The notes below the pieces were generated by a model. The model was not told the DNA's origin. It made no database searches and saw only the letters and a list, made by a program, of their open reading frames with translations. From Nitrospirota bacterium (GTDB lineage Bacteria > Nitrospirota > Thermodesulfovibrionia > Thermodesulfovibrionales > Magnetobacteriaceae): DNA of 30,043 nt. Shown here one piece after another: positions 21,541-29,694 of this stretch. The stretch's first letter is position 1. Each line of letters opens with the position of its first letter. Both the position numbers and the translations under genes were made by a program. The stretch covers positions 1 through 30,043 of the forward strand of contig JADFXO010000006.1 in assembly GCA_015233485.1 (NCBI GenBank), given 5' to 3'.

Positions 21541-23652
21541 TCACTTGCTTATCAGAACCAGAACCGAACGCGCGGACACATTGTAAAACCGCTGCTCATT
21601 CAGCACTACCTCTTCACCCGTATCTTCTATGTCGTGCGGCGGCTCAAGATTGGTATCTACAACCCTGTGCCACTTTTTGTAACGAGGTAGCAGAGGCAGT
21701 TCAAAGCGCAATGTCTCATAGTAGGCATTCATAATAAAGTACACATCGTGGCCACGGGGGCCGCCTGACTGCAACATGGCCAGAGTTCTTGAATAACATT
21801 CAAGGTCTGGTTTGTTGATTTCAACGCCATGCCACGTCACTGAGGTTGTCCCGTCTCCCTTAAACGTCCCCGGCTTTAATAAGGGTAGTCTTTTCCTGAA
21901 CTTTATAAATAATCTGAAAAACCTGACGAGGCCGGCATTTTTTTCAGTCAGGTCCCAATCGATCCAACTGATTTCGTTGTCCTGGCAGTAGGCGTTGTTG
22001 TTACCCATTTGGGTGTGTGCGATCTCGTCGCCGGCCAGAAACATCGGAACGCCGTGGGACATGAAAAGAATGGTGGCAAAGTTCTTCATCTGCCTCTTCC
22101 TGAGCTTGTTTACTTCGTGTAATTCGGTAGGACCTTCCCAGCCGCAGTTCCAGCTCTGATTGTCATTTGAACCGTCGCTGCTGTTTTCACCGTTGACCCT
22201 GTTATGTTTTCTGTTATACGAGACAAGGTCTTTTAAGGTAAACCCATCGTGGCTTGTTACGAAATTTATGCTGTGATATGGTTCGCGCCCGCCCTGTTCA
22301 TATAAATCGGGAGAGCCGGTAAGTCTTTGTATTAAAGACGGTACGAGGCCGTCTTCCCCTTTGACAAAGCGTCTTACGTCGTCGCGAAAACTACCGTTCC
22401 ACTCTGCCCATCTGCCCCAGTTAGGGAAAGTGCCCACCTGATAAAGGCCGGCGGCATCCCATGCCTCCGCTATCAGTTTAGTATTGGCAAGTATAGGGTC
22501 GGCCGCGATCCTCTCCAGAAGGGGTGGATTTGCAAGCACCGAGCCATCGCGCCCTCTGCCCAATATTGAGGCCAGGTCAAATCTGAAGCCGTCAATGTGC
22601 ATCTCCATAACCCAGTATCTAAGGCAATCCACTATCATATTACGCACCACGGGGTGGTTGCAATTGACCGTATTGCCGCAGCCGGAGTAATTGTGGTAAT
22701 CACCCGTAACGGAGTCAATGATATAATAAATTGAGTTGTCGATTCCCTTGAACGAGAATGTAGGGCCACGCTCATTACCCTCTGCCGTGTGATTGAACAC
22801 GACATCGAGAATGACCTCGATTCCGGCCTCATGGAATTTCTTAACCATAGCCTTAAATTCAGCTACCTGCCCGCCGTTTGTGCCGTCATAGGCGTATGAC
22901 GCCTTGGGCGCAAAGAAAGATATGGGCTGGTAACCCCAGAAATTCAGGAGACGCCGCCCGTTTAAGGGGTTCATCCTGTCAGAGTCCATCTCCTCAAACT
23001 CCGCAACAGGCAGAAGCTCAACGGCCGTTACCCCTAAGTCCCTCAGATATGGAATCTTCTCGACAATACCGGCATACGTGCCGGGCTTCGTCACCCCGGA
23101 CGAGGGATGCTGCGTAAAGCCGCGCACGTGAAGCTCGTATATTATTGAATCCTTTAAGGGAATATTCAGCGGCTGGTCGTAACCCCAGTCGAAATCATCC
23201 TCAACGATTATAGAACGCCGGATATTAAAGTTTATGTTTCGATTTTCGTCGCCGCGCCGTTGATAGACTGTCCCCCATTGTGATGCGCCCGAAAGGGCTT
23301 TTGCGTATGGGTCCAGCAGAAGCACTTCGTCGTTAAATCTGTGATACTCTGCGTCCTCTTTCGACTTCCTTCCCATTCGGTAGCAATAGCGTGACGAGGC
23401 GTTAATGCCGCGCAGAAATACGTGCCACACATCGCCTGTTTTGTTGTAAGCCGGATTGAGTATTATATCCACCTCCGGGTCACGCACTCCGGATTTGAAG
23501 ATCACCAGGGTTACATATTCGGCGTGTTTGGAAAACACCGCGAAATTCACGCCGTCACGCATTAATGTCGCGCCAAAGTAGGCGGGAGTGCCCCTGTATA
23601 TCTCTATATTACCTATTTTTGACAGTAAGTTGCCTCTTTTCATCTCATTCAT
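21541..23652 (-). CDS. glgX: Glycogen debranching enzyme GlgX (isoamylase type)
   Basis: This 703-residue enzyme hydrolyses alpha-1,6 branches of glycogen or limit dextrin. An N-terminal CBM48 domain (~18-120: GTPAYFGATLMRDGVNFAVFS in part) is followed by a GH13_11 barrel with SIIYELHVRGFT. Catalytic residues are Asp359 (DGFRFDLAS), Glu396 (EAWDAAG) and Asp469 (TSHDGFT). It also shows GDEIAHTQMGNNNAYCQDNE, typical of GlgX/TreX. The length matches the family. It begins 29 bp after malQ ends and forms one operon with malQ and glgB. Together they release, trim and reshuffle branched glucans. All catalytic residues are present. Confidence 0.97.
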   Translation of the reverse strand: MNEMKRGNLLSKIGNIEIYRGTPAYFGATLMRDGVNFAVFSKHAEYVTLVIFKSGVRDPEVDIILNPAYNKTGDVWHVFLRGINASSRYCYRMGRKSKEDAEYHRFNDEVLLLDPYAKALSGASQWGTVYQRRGDENRNINFNIRRSIIVEDDFDWGYDQPLNIPLKDSIIYELHVRGFTQHPSSGVTKPGTYAGIVEKIPYLRDLGVTAVELLPVAEFEEMDSDRMNPLNGRRLLNFWGYQPISFFAPKASYAYDGTNGGQVAEFKAMVKKFHEAGIEVILDVVFNHTAEGNERGPTFSFKGIDNSIYYIIDSVTGDYHNYSGCGNTVNCNHPVVRNMIVDCLRYWVMEMHIDGFRFDLASILGRGRDGSVLANPPLLERIAADPILANTKLIAEAWDAAGLYQVGTFPNWGRWAEWNGSFRDDVRRFVKGEDGLVPSLIQRLTGSPDLYEQGGREPYHSINFVTSHDGFTLKDLVSYNRKHNRVNGENSSDGSNDNQSWNCGWEGPTELHEVNKLRKRQMKNFATILFMSHGVPMFLAGDEIAHTQMGNNNAYCQDNEISWIDWDLTEKNAGLVRFFRLFIKFRKRLPLLKPGTFKGDGTTSVTWHGVEINKPDLECYSRTLAMLQSGGPRGHDVYFIMNAYYETLRFELPLLPRYKKWHRVVDTNLEPPHDIEDTGEEVVLNEQRFYNVSARSVLVLISK

Positions 23653-23681
23653 TTACAGTATATCCATCCTCTTTCATAGTT

Positions 23682-25649
23682 TTAAAAAGAGCGGCGGCGG
23701 CGCTCATCAATCAGACCGTTGAGGTAGTTGTTGTACTCGTCATAGTTTATTATCCCCTCTATGTTGTCTTTCATTCTGTATGCCCAGTTCTTCAGGCCAA
23801 CAGTACCGGGGACGTTTATCCTCTCTTGTTCATGGTCTTTCGTACGCAGATTATAGTGGAGCGACAGGAGGTCCTGGAAGAGGAAGATAGTTATCGTTGA
23901 GTTGGCGTTTAAGTTGCGCCTTATTATCTTTTCGGCTAATTCGGTGGTCAGGTATTTGTGACACTCTCCCGCCATCCCGATGGTGTTGTAGTAGTGTGTT
24001 CTATCCCAGTTGGCCTCTTCCCACCAGCCGCGCAGCGTGGATGTGTCATGAACCGACGGGGAGCATATGGAGAGCCGTGGATAGCTATTTGTGTCTATGT
24101 ATGGGGAGTCTTGCTTGTTGTACTCCCTTACCCAGCGCTCTACTTTGAGACCCAGGGTACTCAGTCCTTCCAGCACCTCGGCAACACACGAGGGTACCGC
24201 GCCAAGGTCCTCGGCACAGACCAGCATGTCCGTAGTCTCGCACATCATAGACAGGAGTTTATTGCCGTTTTGCCTCCATAAATCGTCCTGCGCGCCGTTG
24301 TTTGCCTCGACCAGTTCCCGTAAACGCCTGCGCTCATCATCTGTCATGTTGTTAAACGTCATCGTCCTGTAGTAATACCATGCCGGCAGATAGCCATTGC
24401 CCGTGTCAAGCAGTATTCTATTGTGATAGAGTCCTATGAGCTTATCCCTGACCGGCTGGTCCTCGGGCAGGGCGGCGATTGCCCTTTCGCCCTCTATTGA
24501 GCCTGCAAAGGCCAGATGACCGGATGCTGTCATCTCAAAATATTTTTTTATCACGCCGTCGGAGGCGTTGCCAAAAAGGCTCGTCACATATGACCGCGTA
24601 AATACCGGCTGGACAAAGGATTTAATCGCGTCCTCGTTAAATCCGTATTTATCTGAATCCGCCTTCTTTATTGTCACCGCCGGACTAAAATACCCAAGTA
24701 TGCCGGTCTGTTCTTTTTCAGGAACTCCCCATATGCGGAAAAACCCCAGTACATGGTCTATGCGATAGGCGTGATAGAATTTCGACGCCTGTTTAAGCCT
24801 TTGTCGCCACCACGTGTAGTCCTCTTTTTCCAGTACGTCCCATTTATAGCAAGGGAATCCCCAGTTCTGGCCGCTTTCTGAAAACATGTCCGGAGGCGCC
24901 CCTGCCCTCATGCCCAAATCGAAGTATTTCCTTTCGGCCCAGACATCGGCGCTGTCTTCGTTTATCATTATCGGAATATCGCCCTTTAGTCGAAGCCCCA
25001 TGTACTCAAGCGCATTGGCAGCCTTTCTCAACTGTTTCTCAAGCTCAAACTGCACCCATGCGTAAAATAAGACATCGTCCAGGTGCTTAGTCCAGTAGCT
25101 GTCGATTTCCCCTGCCCTGGGGTCTTTCATCGTACTCCACCCCTTCCACCAGTTTTGCTGGTGAATGTCCTTCAGGCAGCGATATACCGCATAGTGCCTT
25201 ACCCACGGGTTGAAATCTTTCCACGTAGCAAGGGTCTTATCTTTATTGATGGAATCACGATTGTCCTCGTATATCTTTTTGAGCATTGTCTCTTTAAATT
25301 GCCTCACAGCGGGATAATCAACAAGCTCAAGGGCATTTAAACGCGCAGCGGCCGCCTTGATTTCCTCTTTATATTCCTCTTTAAAAATCTTAACAGAATA
25401 CGCCAGTTCCCCAAGCCGTATATAAACCGGATGGAGCGCAAAGGCGCTGATGGCGTTATAGGGGGAAGCGTCTGTCCCCGTATCGTTGACCGGCAGGATT
25501 TGAATGATGTCAAGCCCCACCTTCTTACACCACGACCCCATCTTTATTAAATCAAGAAACTCACCTATGCCACAGTCCTCATCTGTCCTTATCGAAAACA
25601 CCGGAATTGCCACTCCCGTGAGAAAACGCGTTATATCGCCGAACTTCAT
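23682..25649 (-). CDS. malQ: 4-alpha-glucanotransferase (amylomaltase, GH77)
   Basis: This 655-residue enzyme moves alpha-1,4-glucan segments between maltodextrins. The GH77 pattern is complete: the SPYNAISAFALHPVYI substrate-loop region, Asp298 as nucleophile (YRIDHVLGFFR), Glu480 as acid/base (VCAEDLGAVP) and Asp535 (VHDTSTLRGWW). It is longer than the ~500-residue Thermus form and lacks the extra N-terminal module of E. coli MalQ. Instead it begins directly with the barrel (VAIPVFSIRTDEDCGIGEF) and has a long insertion around 120-280, reminiscent of DPE2-like enzymes. That resemblance is my inference. AAAGGGGGT precedes the ATG. It is the first gene of the glg operon. Confidence 0.95.
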   Translation of the reverse strand: MKFGDITRFLTGVAIPVFSIRTDEDCGIGEFLDLIKMGSWCKKVGLDIIQILPVNDTGTDASPYNAISAFALHPVYIRLGELAYSVKIFKEEYKEEIKAAAARLNALELVDYPAVRQFKETMLKKIYEDNRDSINKDKTLATWKDFNPWVRHYAVYRCLKDIHQQNWWKGWSTMKDPRAGEIDSYWTKHLDDVLFYAWVQFELEKQLRKAANALEYMGLRLKGDIPIMINEDSADVWAERKYFDLGMRAGAPPDMFSESGQNWGFPCYKWDVLEKEDYTWWRQRLKQASKFYHAYRIDHVLGFFRIWGVPEKEQTGILGYFSPAVTIKKADSDKYGFNEDAIKSFVQPVFTRSYVTSLFGNASDGVIKKYFEMTASGHLAFAGSIEGERAIAALPEDQPVRDKLIGLYHNRILLDTGNGYLPAWYYYRTMTFNNMTDDERRRLRELVEANNGAQDDLWRQNGNKLLSMMCETTDMLVCAEDLGAVPSCVAEVLEGLSTLGLKVERWVREYNKQDSPYIDTNSYPRLSICSPSVHDTSTLRGWWEEANWDRTHYYNTIGMAGECHKYLTTELAEKIIRRNLNANSTITIFLFQDLLSLHYNLRTKDHEQERINVPGTVGLKNWAYRMKDNIEGIINYDEYNNYLNGLIDERRRRSF

Positions 25650-25707
25650 AACCGTACCCCCTTTAAAATATAGACTGGATTATTGCACTATACTAACGAG
25701 TACACGC

Positions 25708-25736
25708 ATTATAATATAAAGCCTGTTATATAATAA
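25708..25736 (-). promoter_or_regulatory. Candidate promoter of the malQ-glgX-glgB operon
   Basis: On the minus strand TTATTA (25736-25731), a 17-bp spacer and a perfect TATAAT (25713-25708) lie ~60 bp upstream of malQ. The -35 element is weak (three of six). Confidence 0.4.
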
Positions 25737-25770
25737 AGGGGGGACAGGGTAACTTTTTTATCCCACCCTC

Positions 25771-26412
25771 TTATTTCACCCTCTTAAAGCGGCAAAAGAT
25801 AAATTTCTGCAGCACCTTTGCCGGCGTAATGTGTTCAACCCCGATAGCGTCTAACAGTTCAAAACCAACTCCAAACTCGTCAGCCAGCGCCTCAGGGCTA
25901 TATCTTACCACGTCTAAACCGCTGCACTTCGGCGGGCCGGCTAATGAGAATGTCGCAATGATAAGATGGCCGCCTGTCTTCAGTGATTTTTTGACGGCGT
26001 CGATATATTTCTTCCTGTGGCCGGCATCTGTAAGAAAATGAAAGACCGCCCTGTCATGCCAGACGTCATAATCTTCCGGGAGCGTGGCCGCTGTAACATC
26101 AGCCTCAATCCACTTGACAGCGCTGACCCTATCGTTGAGCCTCTCCTTTGCCTTTTCTATCGCCGAGGGCGCGATGTCAAGGACGGTTATCCTCTTATAT
26201 CCATTCAGGAGGAGCGTATCCGCGAGGCTTGATGCGCCTCCTCCAACGTCTATAATATTGGCGTCAAGCCCGGCCCCTGTGGATTTAATCATGTTAAACG
26301 ATACCGCGGGAAACTCCTCATACCAGCCCAGTTGATTCGGCTGCTTAGTTTTGTAGACCTTGTCCCAGTGTTCTTTACGGCTTTGGCGCTTTGAGATTAA
26401 ATCATCTGTCAA
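25771..26412 (-). CDS. Class I SAM-dependent methyltransferase
   Basis: The product is 213 residues. Motif I is ANIIDVGGGASSLADTLL (~53-70), motif II VLDIAPSAIEKAKERL, motif III WIEADVT, and post-I YDVWHDRAVFHFLTDAG. The N-terminal EHWDKVYKTKQPNQLGWYEEFP block resembles small thiopurine-methyltransferase/TehB-like and 'class I methyltransferase' entries that act on small molecules. The substrate is not predictable. It lies 43 bp after the lipoprotein gene on the same strand, so it may share that transcript. No extra domain is present. Confidence 0.9.
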   Translation of the reverse strand: MTDDLISKRQSRKEHWDKVYKTKQPNQLGWYEEFPAVSFNMIKSTGAGLDANIIDVGGGASSLADTLLLNGYKRITVLDIAPSAIEKAKERLNDRVSAVKWIEADVTAATLPEDYDVWHDRAVFHFLTDAGHRKKYIDAVKKSLKTGGHLIIATFSLAGPPKCSGLDVVRYSPEALADEFGVGFELLDAIGVEHITPAKVLQKFIFCRFKRVK

Positions 26413-26455
26413 ATCCCTGTACCTCGTTATTCATGGTACATTCAGACATATTTCT

Positions 26456-27118
26456 TCATTTCGTGTTTGCCGTGTCACCTACATAAGATTTAAGGAGGCG
26501 CTTTACGGTATCGTTATTCGTGTCTTTGACTTTTTTAAAGACCAGAGGTTCGCCCTCAAACAACTGCTCGTGTTTTTTTATGAACCGCTGCAACTGCACT
26601 GTGCCAGATGTAATTAAGAACTCTTCGGAGTCGGCAGCCCCCTTCGAATTTTCGAAGGTTATCTCCTCGCTGTGCCTTATAAGGTAGTCCTTTTCCAGAT
26701 TAAAGACATATACGTACATAGTGCCAGGGTCAATAAACTCAACTTTTAAGATATTGTGAGTCTTCTTGCCCTTATATTCGGTAAACAGCATATCGACATA
26801 CAGGGAACCGGCGACTTTAACCAGATTAAACTCCACAAAATCTCCTTTACCGGCGCGTCCGGTCTTTTCGCCTTCCTCAATGACCCAATAATAGGAGGTC
26901 CTGGTATTTGGATTATAAAATACATTATACAAATTGGTTTCGTTAATCCACTGGCCGTACAGATTTTTGTTAAATACAACATTTGACCTATCATCCGAGA
27001 CGATCCCTGATTGAGATTCAACGAGACACCCGCTCAGGGACATCACAACGGCTGCCGCGCATACGATAACAGCGAATAGACAGACAAGACGGCTGGGATA
27101 TTTATTATTACAATTCAT
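26456..27118 (-). CDS. Putative lipoprotein, unknown function
   Basis: The product is 220 residues. The N-terminus (RLVCLFAVIVCAAAVVMSLSGC) is a lipoprotein signal peptide with lipobox LSGC, so the mature protein would begin at Cys31 and be membrane-anchored in the periplasm. The mature part has a lipocalin-like pattern of alternating strands (LYGQWINETNLYNVFYNPNTRTSYYWVIEEGEKTG, FVEFNLVKVAGSLYVDMLF and IDPGTMYVYVFNLEKDYLI, in pieces). I do not recognise a named family. It starts 3 bp after the coiled-coil gene stop, pointing to co-transcription. Confidence 0.8.
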   Translation of the reverse strand: MNCNNKYPSRLVCLFAVIVCAAAVVMSLSGCLVESQSGIVSDDRSNVVFNKNLYGQWINETNLYNVFYNPNTRTSYYWVIEEGEKTGRAGKGDFVEFNLVKVAGSLYVDMLFTEYKGKKTHNILKVEFIDPGTMYVYVFNLEKDYLIRHSEEITFENSKGAADSEEFLITSGTVQLQRFIKKHEQLFEGEPLVFKKVKDTNNDTVKRLLKSYVGDTANTK

Positions 27119-27121
27119 TTA

Positions 27122-27466
27122 TCACTTAAAGAATAACTTTAGGATAGCGGTCATAACAGCTATCTGACCAATCCAAAAAAGAAACATCCACCTGATGTTT
27201 TCCTTGGAGGATTTTTCCATCTCATTTCTCAGTTTGCCGATTTCTAAGGTGATACGTTCGTTTATCTTGCTACTTTCTAAGGTGATACGTTCGTTTATCC
27301 TATCTACTTCGTCTTTCAGTTCAGTCTTAGAGGTTAACAGCTCCGCCTTACCAACATATTGTTTTTCGGATTCAAACCCGATCTCCTTCACGAGGTCCAA
27401 AAAGGCCTTAGAGGCATCCTCGCCAAGTCTTTCCTTGAGCACACCCGGTATCGCTGCAACTAACAT
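27122..27466 (-). CDS. Coiled-coil protein with C-terminal membrane anchor
   Basis: I place the start at ATG 27466 (MLVAAIPGVLKERLGEDASKAF). The frame extends to 27775, but those codons overlap the oppositely oriented gene at 27608 and look non-coding. The product is 114 residues. An N-terminal helix pair (PGVLKERLGEDASKAFLDLVKEI) is followed by a coiled coil (~40-92), in which an 11-residue unit beginning INERITLE repeats. A single membrane helix (MFLFWIGQIAVMTAILKLFF) ends it. The architecture matches the DUF1640-like protein at 375-779, although the N-termini differ. A -10 box lies six bases upstream of the ATG, which suggests a leaderless transcript. Confidence 0.75.
   Translation of the reverse strand: MLVAAIPGVLKERLGEDASKAFLDLVKEIGFESEKQYVGKAELLTSKTELKDEVDRINERITLESSKINERITLEIGKLRNEMEKSSKENIRWMFLFWIGQIAVMTAILKLFFK
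27241..27299. repeat. 33-bp period repeat inside the coiled-coil gene
   Basis: TTTCTAAGGTGATACGTTCG followed by TTTATC occurs at 27241 and again at 27274. It encodes two INERITLE-containing hendecads. The 33-bp period is the same as in the gene at 375-779. Confidence 0.9.
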
Positions 27467-27472
27467 AGCCTT

Positions 27473-27501
27473 ATTATACACCCATCGAATGGTTATTGCA
27501 A
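27473..27501 (-). promoter_or_regulatory. Promoter for the coiled-coil/lipoprotein genes, predicted leaderless
   Basis: On the minus strand TTGCAA (27501-27496), a 17-bp spacer and a perfect TATAAT (27478-27473) are followed after six bases by the ATG at 27466. The expected start of transcription therefore falls on or next to the A of the start codon. Confidence 0.55.
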
Positions 27502-27538
27502 TACGACGAATTGGCCATTTCCTGTGCCTGACGCGCTG

Positions 27539-27567
27539 TTGACAATACCGCGCCAATAGTGTAAAAA
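27539..27567 (+). promoter_or_regulatory. Sigma70-like promoter for the DUF2155-like gene and cooC
   Basis: A perfect TTGACA (27539-27544), a 17-bp spacer and TAAAAA (27562-27567, four of six) lie upstream of the AAGGAGG ribosome-binding site (27589-27595). It diverges from the minus-strand promoter at 27473-27501. Confidence 0.5.
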
Positions 27568-27607
27568 TAGGTCGCGTGATAAACGCGTAAGGAGGATGGA
27601 TATTATT

Positions 27608-28246
27608 ATGAGAACTGGTTTCCTTAGCATATTGATGCCAGTAGCATTTGCGGTGGTTATTAGTTTGTCCGCGTGTTCTGATAAACCTGCCCCAACCCCG
27701 GAGGTTAGTCTTAATCCTGAAACACTCGCAAAGCAAAAGCAAGACAACATCCGCACCGGTAATCCAGCTGCTCATTCGGACAATAGCGTCTCCTCACAAC
27801 AAGGCAGCGGGCAACAACAGGCCGCACCGCTGTCTAAAGGCGCCCCCCTTGCCGAAGGCCACGGCGGAGGTGAAGGCGAAAAACATCAAATCGAAGTCGT
27901 CGTGCCCGACAACGTAAAGGGTAAGTGGGAAGCCGTGAAACTCTCCATTGCCGATAAAAAAACTAATAAAACTCAGGACATAACCGTCAAACTCGGCTCT
28001 GAATACAAAATTCCCGACTCATCGGTGACTATAATACCTGTCGTATTCCTCCCCGATTTCAGAATGGACTCACTTACGATAACATCCATCTCCGCAGAGC
28101 TGAACAATCCGGCGGCCAACGTAATTATCTCGGAAGCGGGCAAGGAACTCTTTAAGGGCTGGCTATACTCGAAGTATCCCGATATCCATCCATTTCAACA
28201 CGACAGATTCGCCGTCGTTATGCTTGAAGGGATAAAGAAAAACTGA
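27608..28246 (+). CDS. DUF2155-like lipoprotein
   Basis: I use ATG 27608, because AAGGAGG at 27589-27595 is too close to the upstream in-frame ATG at 27596. The product is 212 residues. A lipoprotein signal (GFLSILMPVAFAVVISLSAC) with lipobox LSAC is followed by a Pro/Gln/Ser-rich spacer (~25-75). A globular domain comes next (~90-210). It ends GKELFKGWLYSKYPDIHPFQHDRF in two pieces, resembling the GWmf...P.lnpfeHP signature of DUF2155 proteins. The function of the family is not known to me. Its TGA lies one base before the cooC ATG, so the two are co-transcribed and probably translationally coupled. Confidence 0.8.
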   Translation: MRTGFLSILMPVAFAVVISLSACSDKPAPTPEVSLNPETLAKQKQDNIRTGNPAAHSDNSVSSQQGSGQQQAAPLSKGAPLAEGHGGGEGEKHQIEVVVPDNVKGKWEAVKLSIADKKTNKTQDITVKLGSEYKIPDSSVTIIPVVFLPDFRMDSLTITSISAELNNPAANVIISEAGKELFKGWLYSKYPDIHPFQHDRFAVVMLEGIKKN

Positions 28247-28247
28247 T

Positions 28248-29030
28248 ATGGCCTATATCATAGCGTTCTCAGGGAAAGGCGGGACAGGCAAGACCACCCT
28301 TGCAGGGCTGACTATTCGATACTTAATGGAGAAGACCGGCAAGGTCGTCCTTGGCGTTGACGCTGACAGCAACTCCTGCCTCAATCTGGCCGTAGGCGTT
28401 GAGGTACACGCCACAATCGGCGGTATCAGGGAGACCGCCCTTGAGACAATCCGCTCAGGAAGCCGCCCCGGAGGCCTCACCACCGAGGAGATATTTGACT
28501 ATCAAATAAAACAAACAATCGTCGAGGCCTCGGGCTTTGACCTCCTTGTCATGGGACGCCCCGAAGGCCAGGGCTGTTACTGCGCCGCGAACAATATCAT
28601 CAGAAAATACACAGATAAGCTGGCCGATGACTATTCATTCGTCATCATCGATAACGAGGCCGGCATGGAGCATTTAAGCAGACGGACAAGCAGCGGCGTT
28701 GACCTCATGTTTATTGTGAGCGACCCGACATTGAAGGGCATAAAGACGGCAAAGAGAATTGATGACCTGATAAAAGAGCTTTCACTGCAAACCGGCCAGC
28801 TCTTCTTGATTATTAACAGGGTTAAAGGGCCTGACGACGCAGTCAAGCTAAAAGACTACGCCGAAGGACTTGGCCTCATCGTGGCCGGGGTGATACCGGA
28901 TGACGAGACGGTCTTTGATATGGACCTAAACGGCAGGCCGGTCGTAGAAATCCCACCAGAGTCGCCCTCGCTCAAGGCATTTTACGCTATTTTAGACGAT
29001 GTGCTAAAGTCGCGGACCGCATCGGGATAA
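28248..29030 (+). CDS. cooC: CooC-type nickel-insertion ATPase (CO dehydrogenase maturation)
   Basis: The product is 260 residues, MinD/ParA-like. The deviant Walker A is FSGKGGTGKTT (Lys10 and Lys15). A switch region follows at VDADSNSCLNLAVG, a Walker-B-like VIIDNEAGMEHLSRRT, and INRVKG in the nucleotide pocket. The CxC pair Cys110-Tyr-Cys112 (EGQGCYCAANN) is the Ni-binding dimer site of CooC proteins. The family binds Ni(II) between two subunits and uses ATP to load nickel into the CO dehydrogenase C-cluster. No CO dehydrogenase or acetyl-CoA synthase gene is in this window, so its client must lie elsewhere. The only operon partner seen is the upstream lipoprotein. Confidence 0.93.
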   Translation: MAYIIAFSGKGGTGKTTLAGLTIRYLMEKTGKVVLGVDADSNSCLNLAVGVEVHATIGGIRETALETIRSGSRPGGLTTEEIFDYQIKQTIVEASGFDLLVMGRPEGQGCYCAANNIIRKYTDKLADDYSFVIIDNEAGMEHLSRRTSSGVDLMFIVSDPTLKGIKTAKRIDDLIKELSLQTGQLFLIINRVKGPDDAVKLKDYAEGLGLIVAGVIPDDETVFDMDLNGRPVVEIPPESPSLKAFYAILDDVLKSRTASG

Positions 29031-29153
29031 CCAGGGTTACTGCCTGGATTATGACATCATGTAATGAGCGCCTACGCAGCAGGGCAAATGCACTCTTCGT
29101 TATCCTGTATGTAGAGCAGTATATATATTATAAATATACGCCACAAGGCCATC
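29031..29153. other. Short intergenic region with a repeat-end fragment
   Basis: GCAGGGCAAATGCA near 29081 matches the terminal inverted repeat of the element at 839-966 with one change. No partner end is visible. A small CCAGG/CCTGG inverted repeat just after the cooC stop has no T-run and is a poor terminator. Confidence 0.4.
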
Positions 29154-29585
29154 CTATACGATCTTTCCCTTCAACTCATCCAATGAACCGGCTTTCTTGA
29201 TAAGATTTTTAAACTCCTCCAATTTAGCTAAAGAATCAACCGCCCTAACCTGACCCATCAGCGCGACTCCGGCTGAACCATATTTGAGTTCAAGCCCTAA
29301 CTCTATACCCTCAAGTAAGCCTTCCCGCTTGCCTTCAAGCAACCACTTGCGTTGACCCCTCTGTTCACCCTCAAGCAGCCCCTGCTCACGCCCCTGCCTA
29401 AATCTTATATCTCTCTCTAAATCATATACTAATGCCATATCCTCTGCCTCCTTAGACACTTCATCCTGTAAATCTCTTAGCTGCGATAGTACCTCTACCT
29501 GTCTGATATACTTACCCCTCGTTTCATCCGGCACCAGATCCCTTAATCGATTCAATATCTCCCGTGTAAATATTTTAACGTCAGG
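29154..29585 (-). CDS. Rpn-family (PD-(D/E)XK) protein, 3' part, interrupted by a group II intron
   Basis: The open frame runs from the stop at 29154 up through VKIFTREILNRLRDLVPDETRGKYIRQ in pieces to the intron boundary near 29585. It has no proper start codon of its own (a TTG at 29555 is internal). The C-terminal part, with REQGLLEGEQRGQRKW, then EGKREGLLEGIELGLELKYG, matches the charged GxxEGxxxG repeats and tail of Rpn-family recombination-promoting nuclease/putative transposase proteins. The N-terminal nuclease domain is absent here. It is either on the far side of the intron, beyond the window, or lost. If the intron splices, this is a 3' exon. Otherwise it is a broken gene. Confidence 0.7.
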   Translation of the reverse strand, partial: PDVKIFTREILNRLRDLVPDETRGKYIRQVEVLSQLRDLQDEVSKEAEDMALVYDLERDIRFRQGREQGLLEGEQRGQRKWLLEGKREGLLEGIELGLELKYGSAGVALMGQVRAVDSLAKLEEFKNLIKKAGSLDELKGKIV

Positions 29586-29620
29586 TAGGTCAGGGTTCTT
29601 ATGAACCCTTTCCCCCTTAA

Positions 29621-29654
29621 GAACCGTACGTGAGAGTTTCCCCTCATACGGCTC
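29621..29654 (-). ncRNA. Group II intron domain V
   Basis: The 34 bases begin GAGCCGTATGAGGG with a GAAA tetraloop and end CTCTCACGTACGGTTC. They form the standard hairpin: 8 lower pairs including the AGC catalytic triad, a 2-base CG bulge and 6 upper pairs. This is the catalytic core of the ribozyme and looks intact. Confidence 0.92.
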
Positions 29655-29694
29655 AAGCCTATTAAATGCCTGTTAAAGACACGGCATCACTCCT

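Noticed and set aside
27467..27775. Upstream extension of the coiled-coil gene on the minus strand
   Set aside because: It overlaps the oppositely oriented lipoprotein gene and two promoters, and its translation has no family resemblance.
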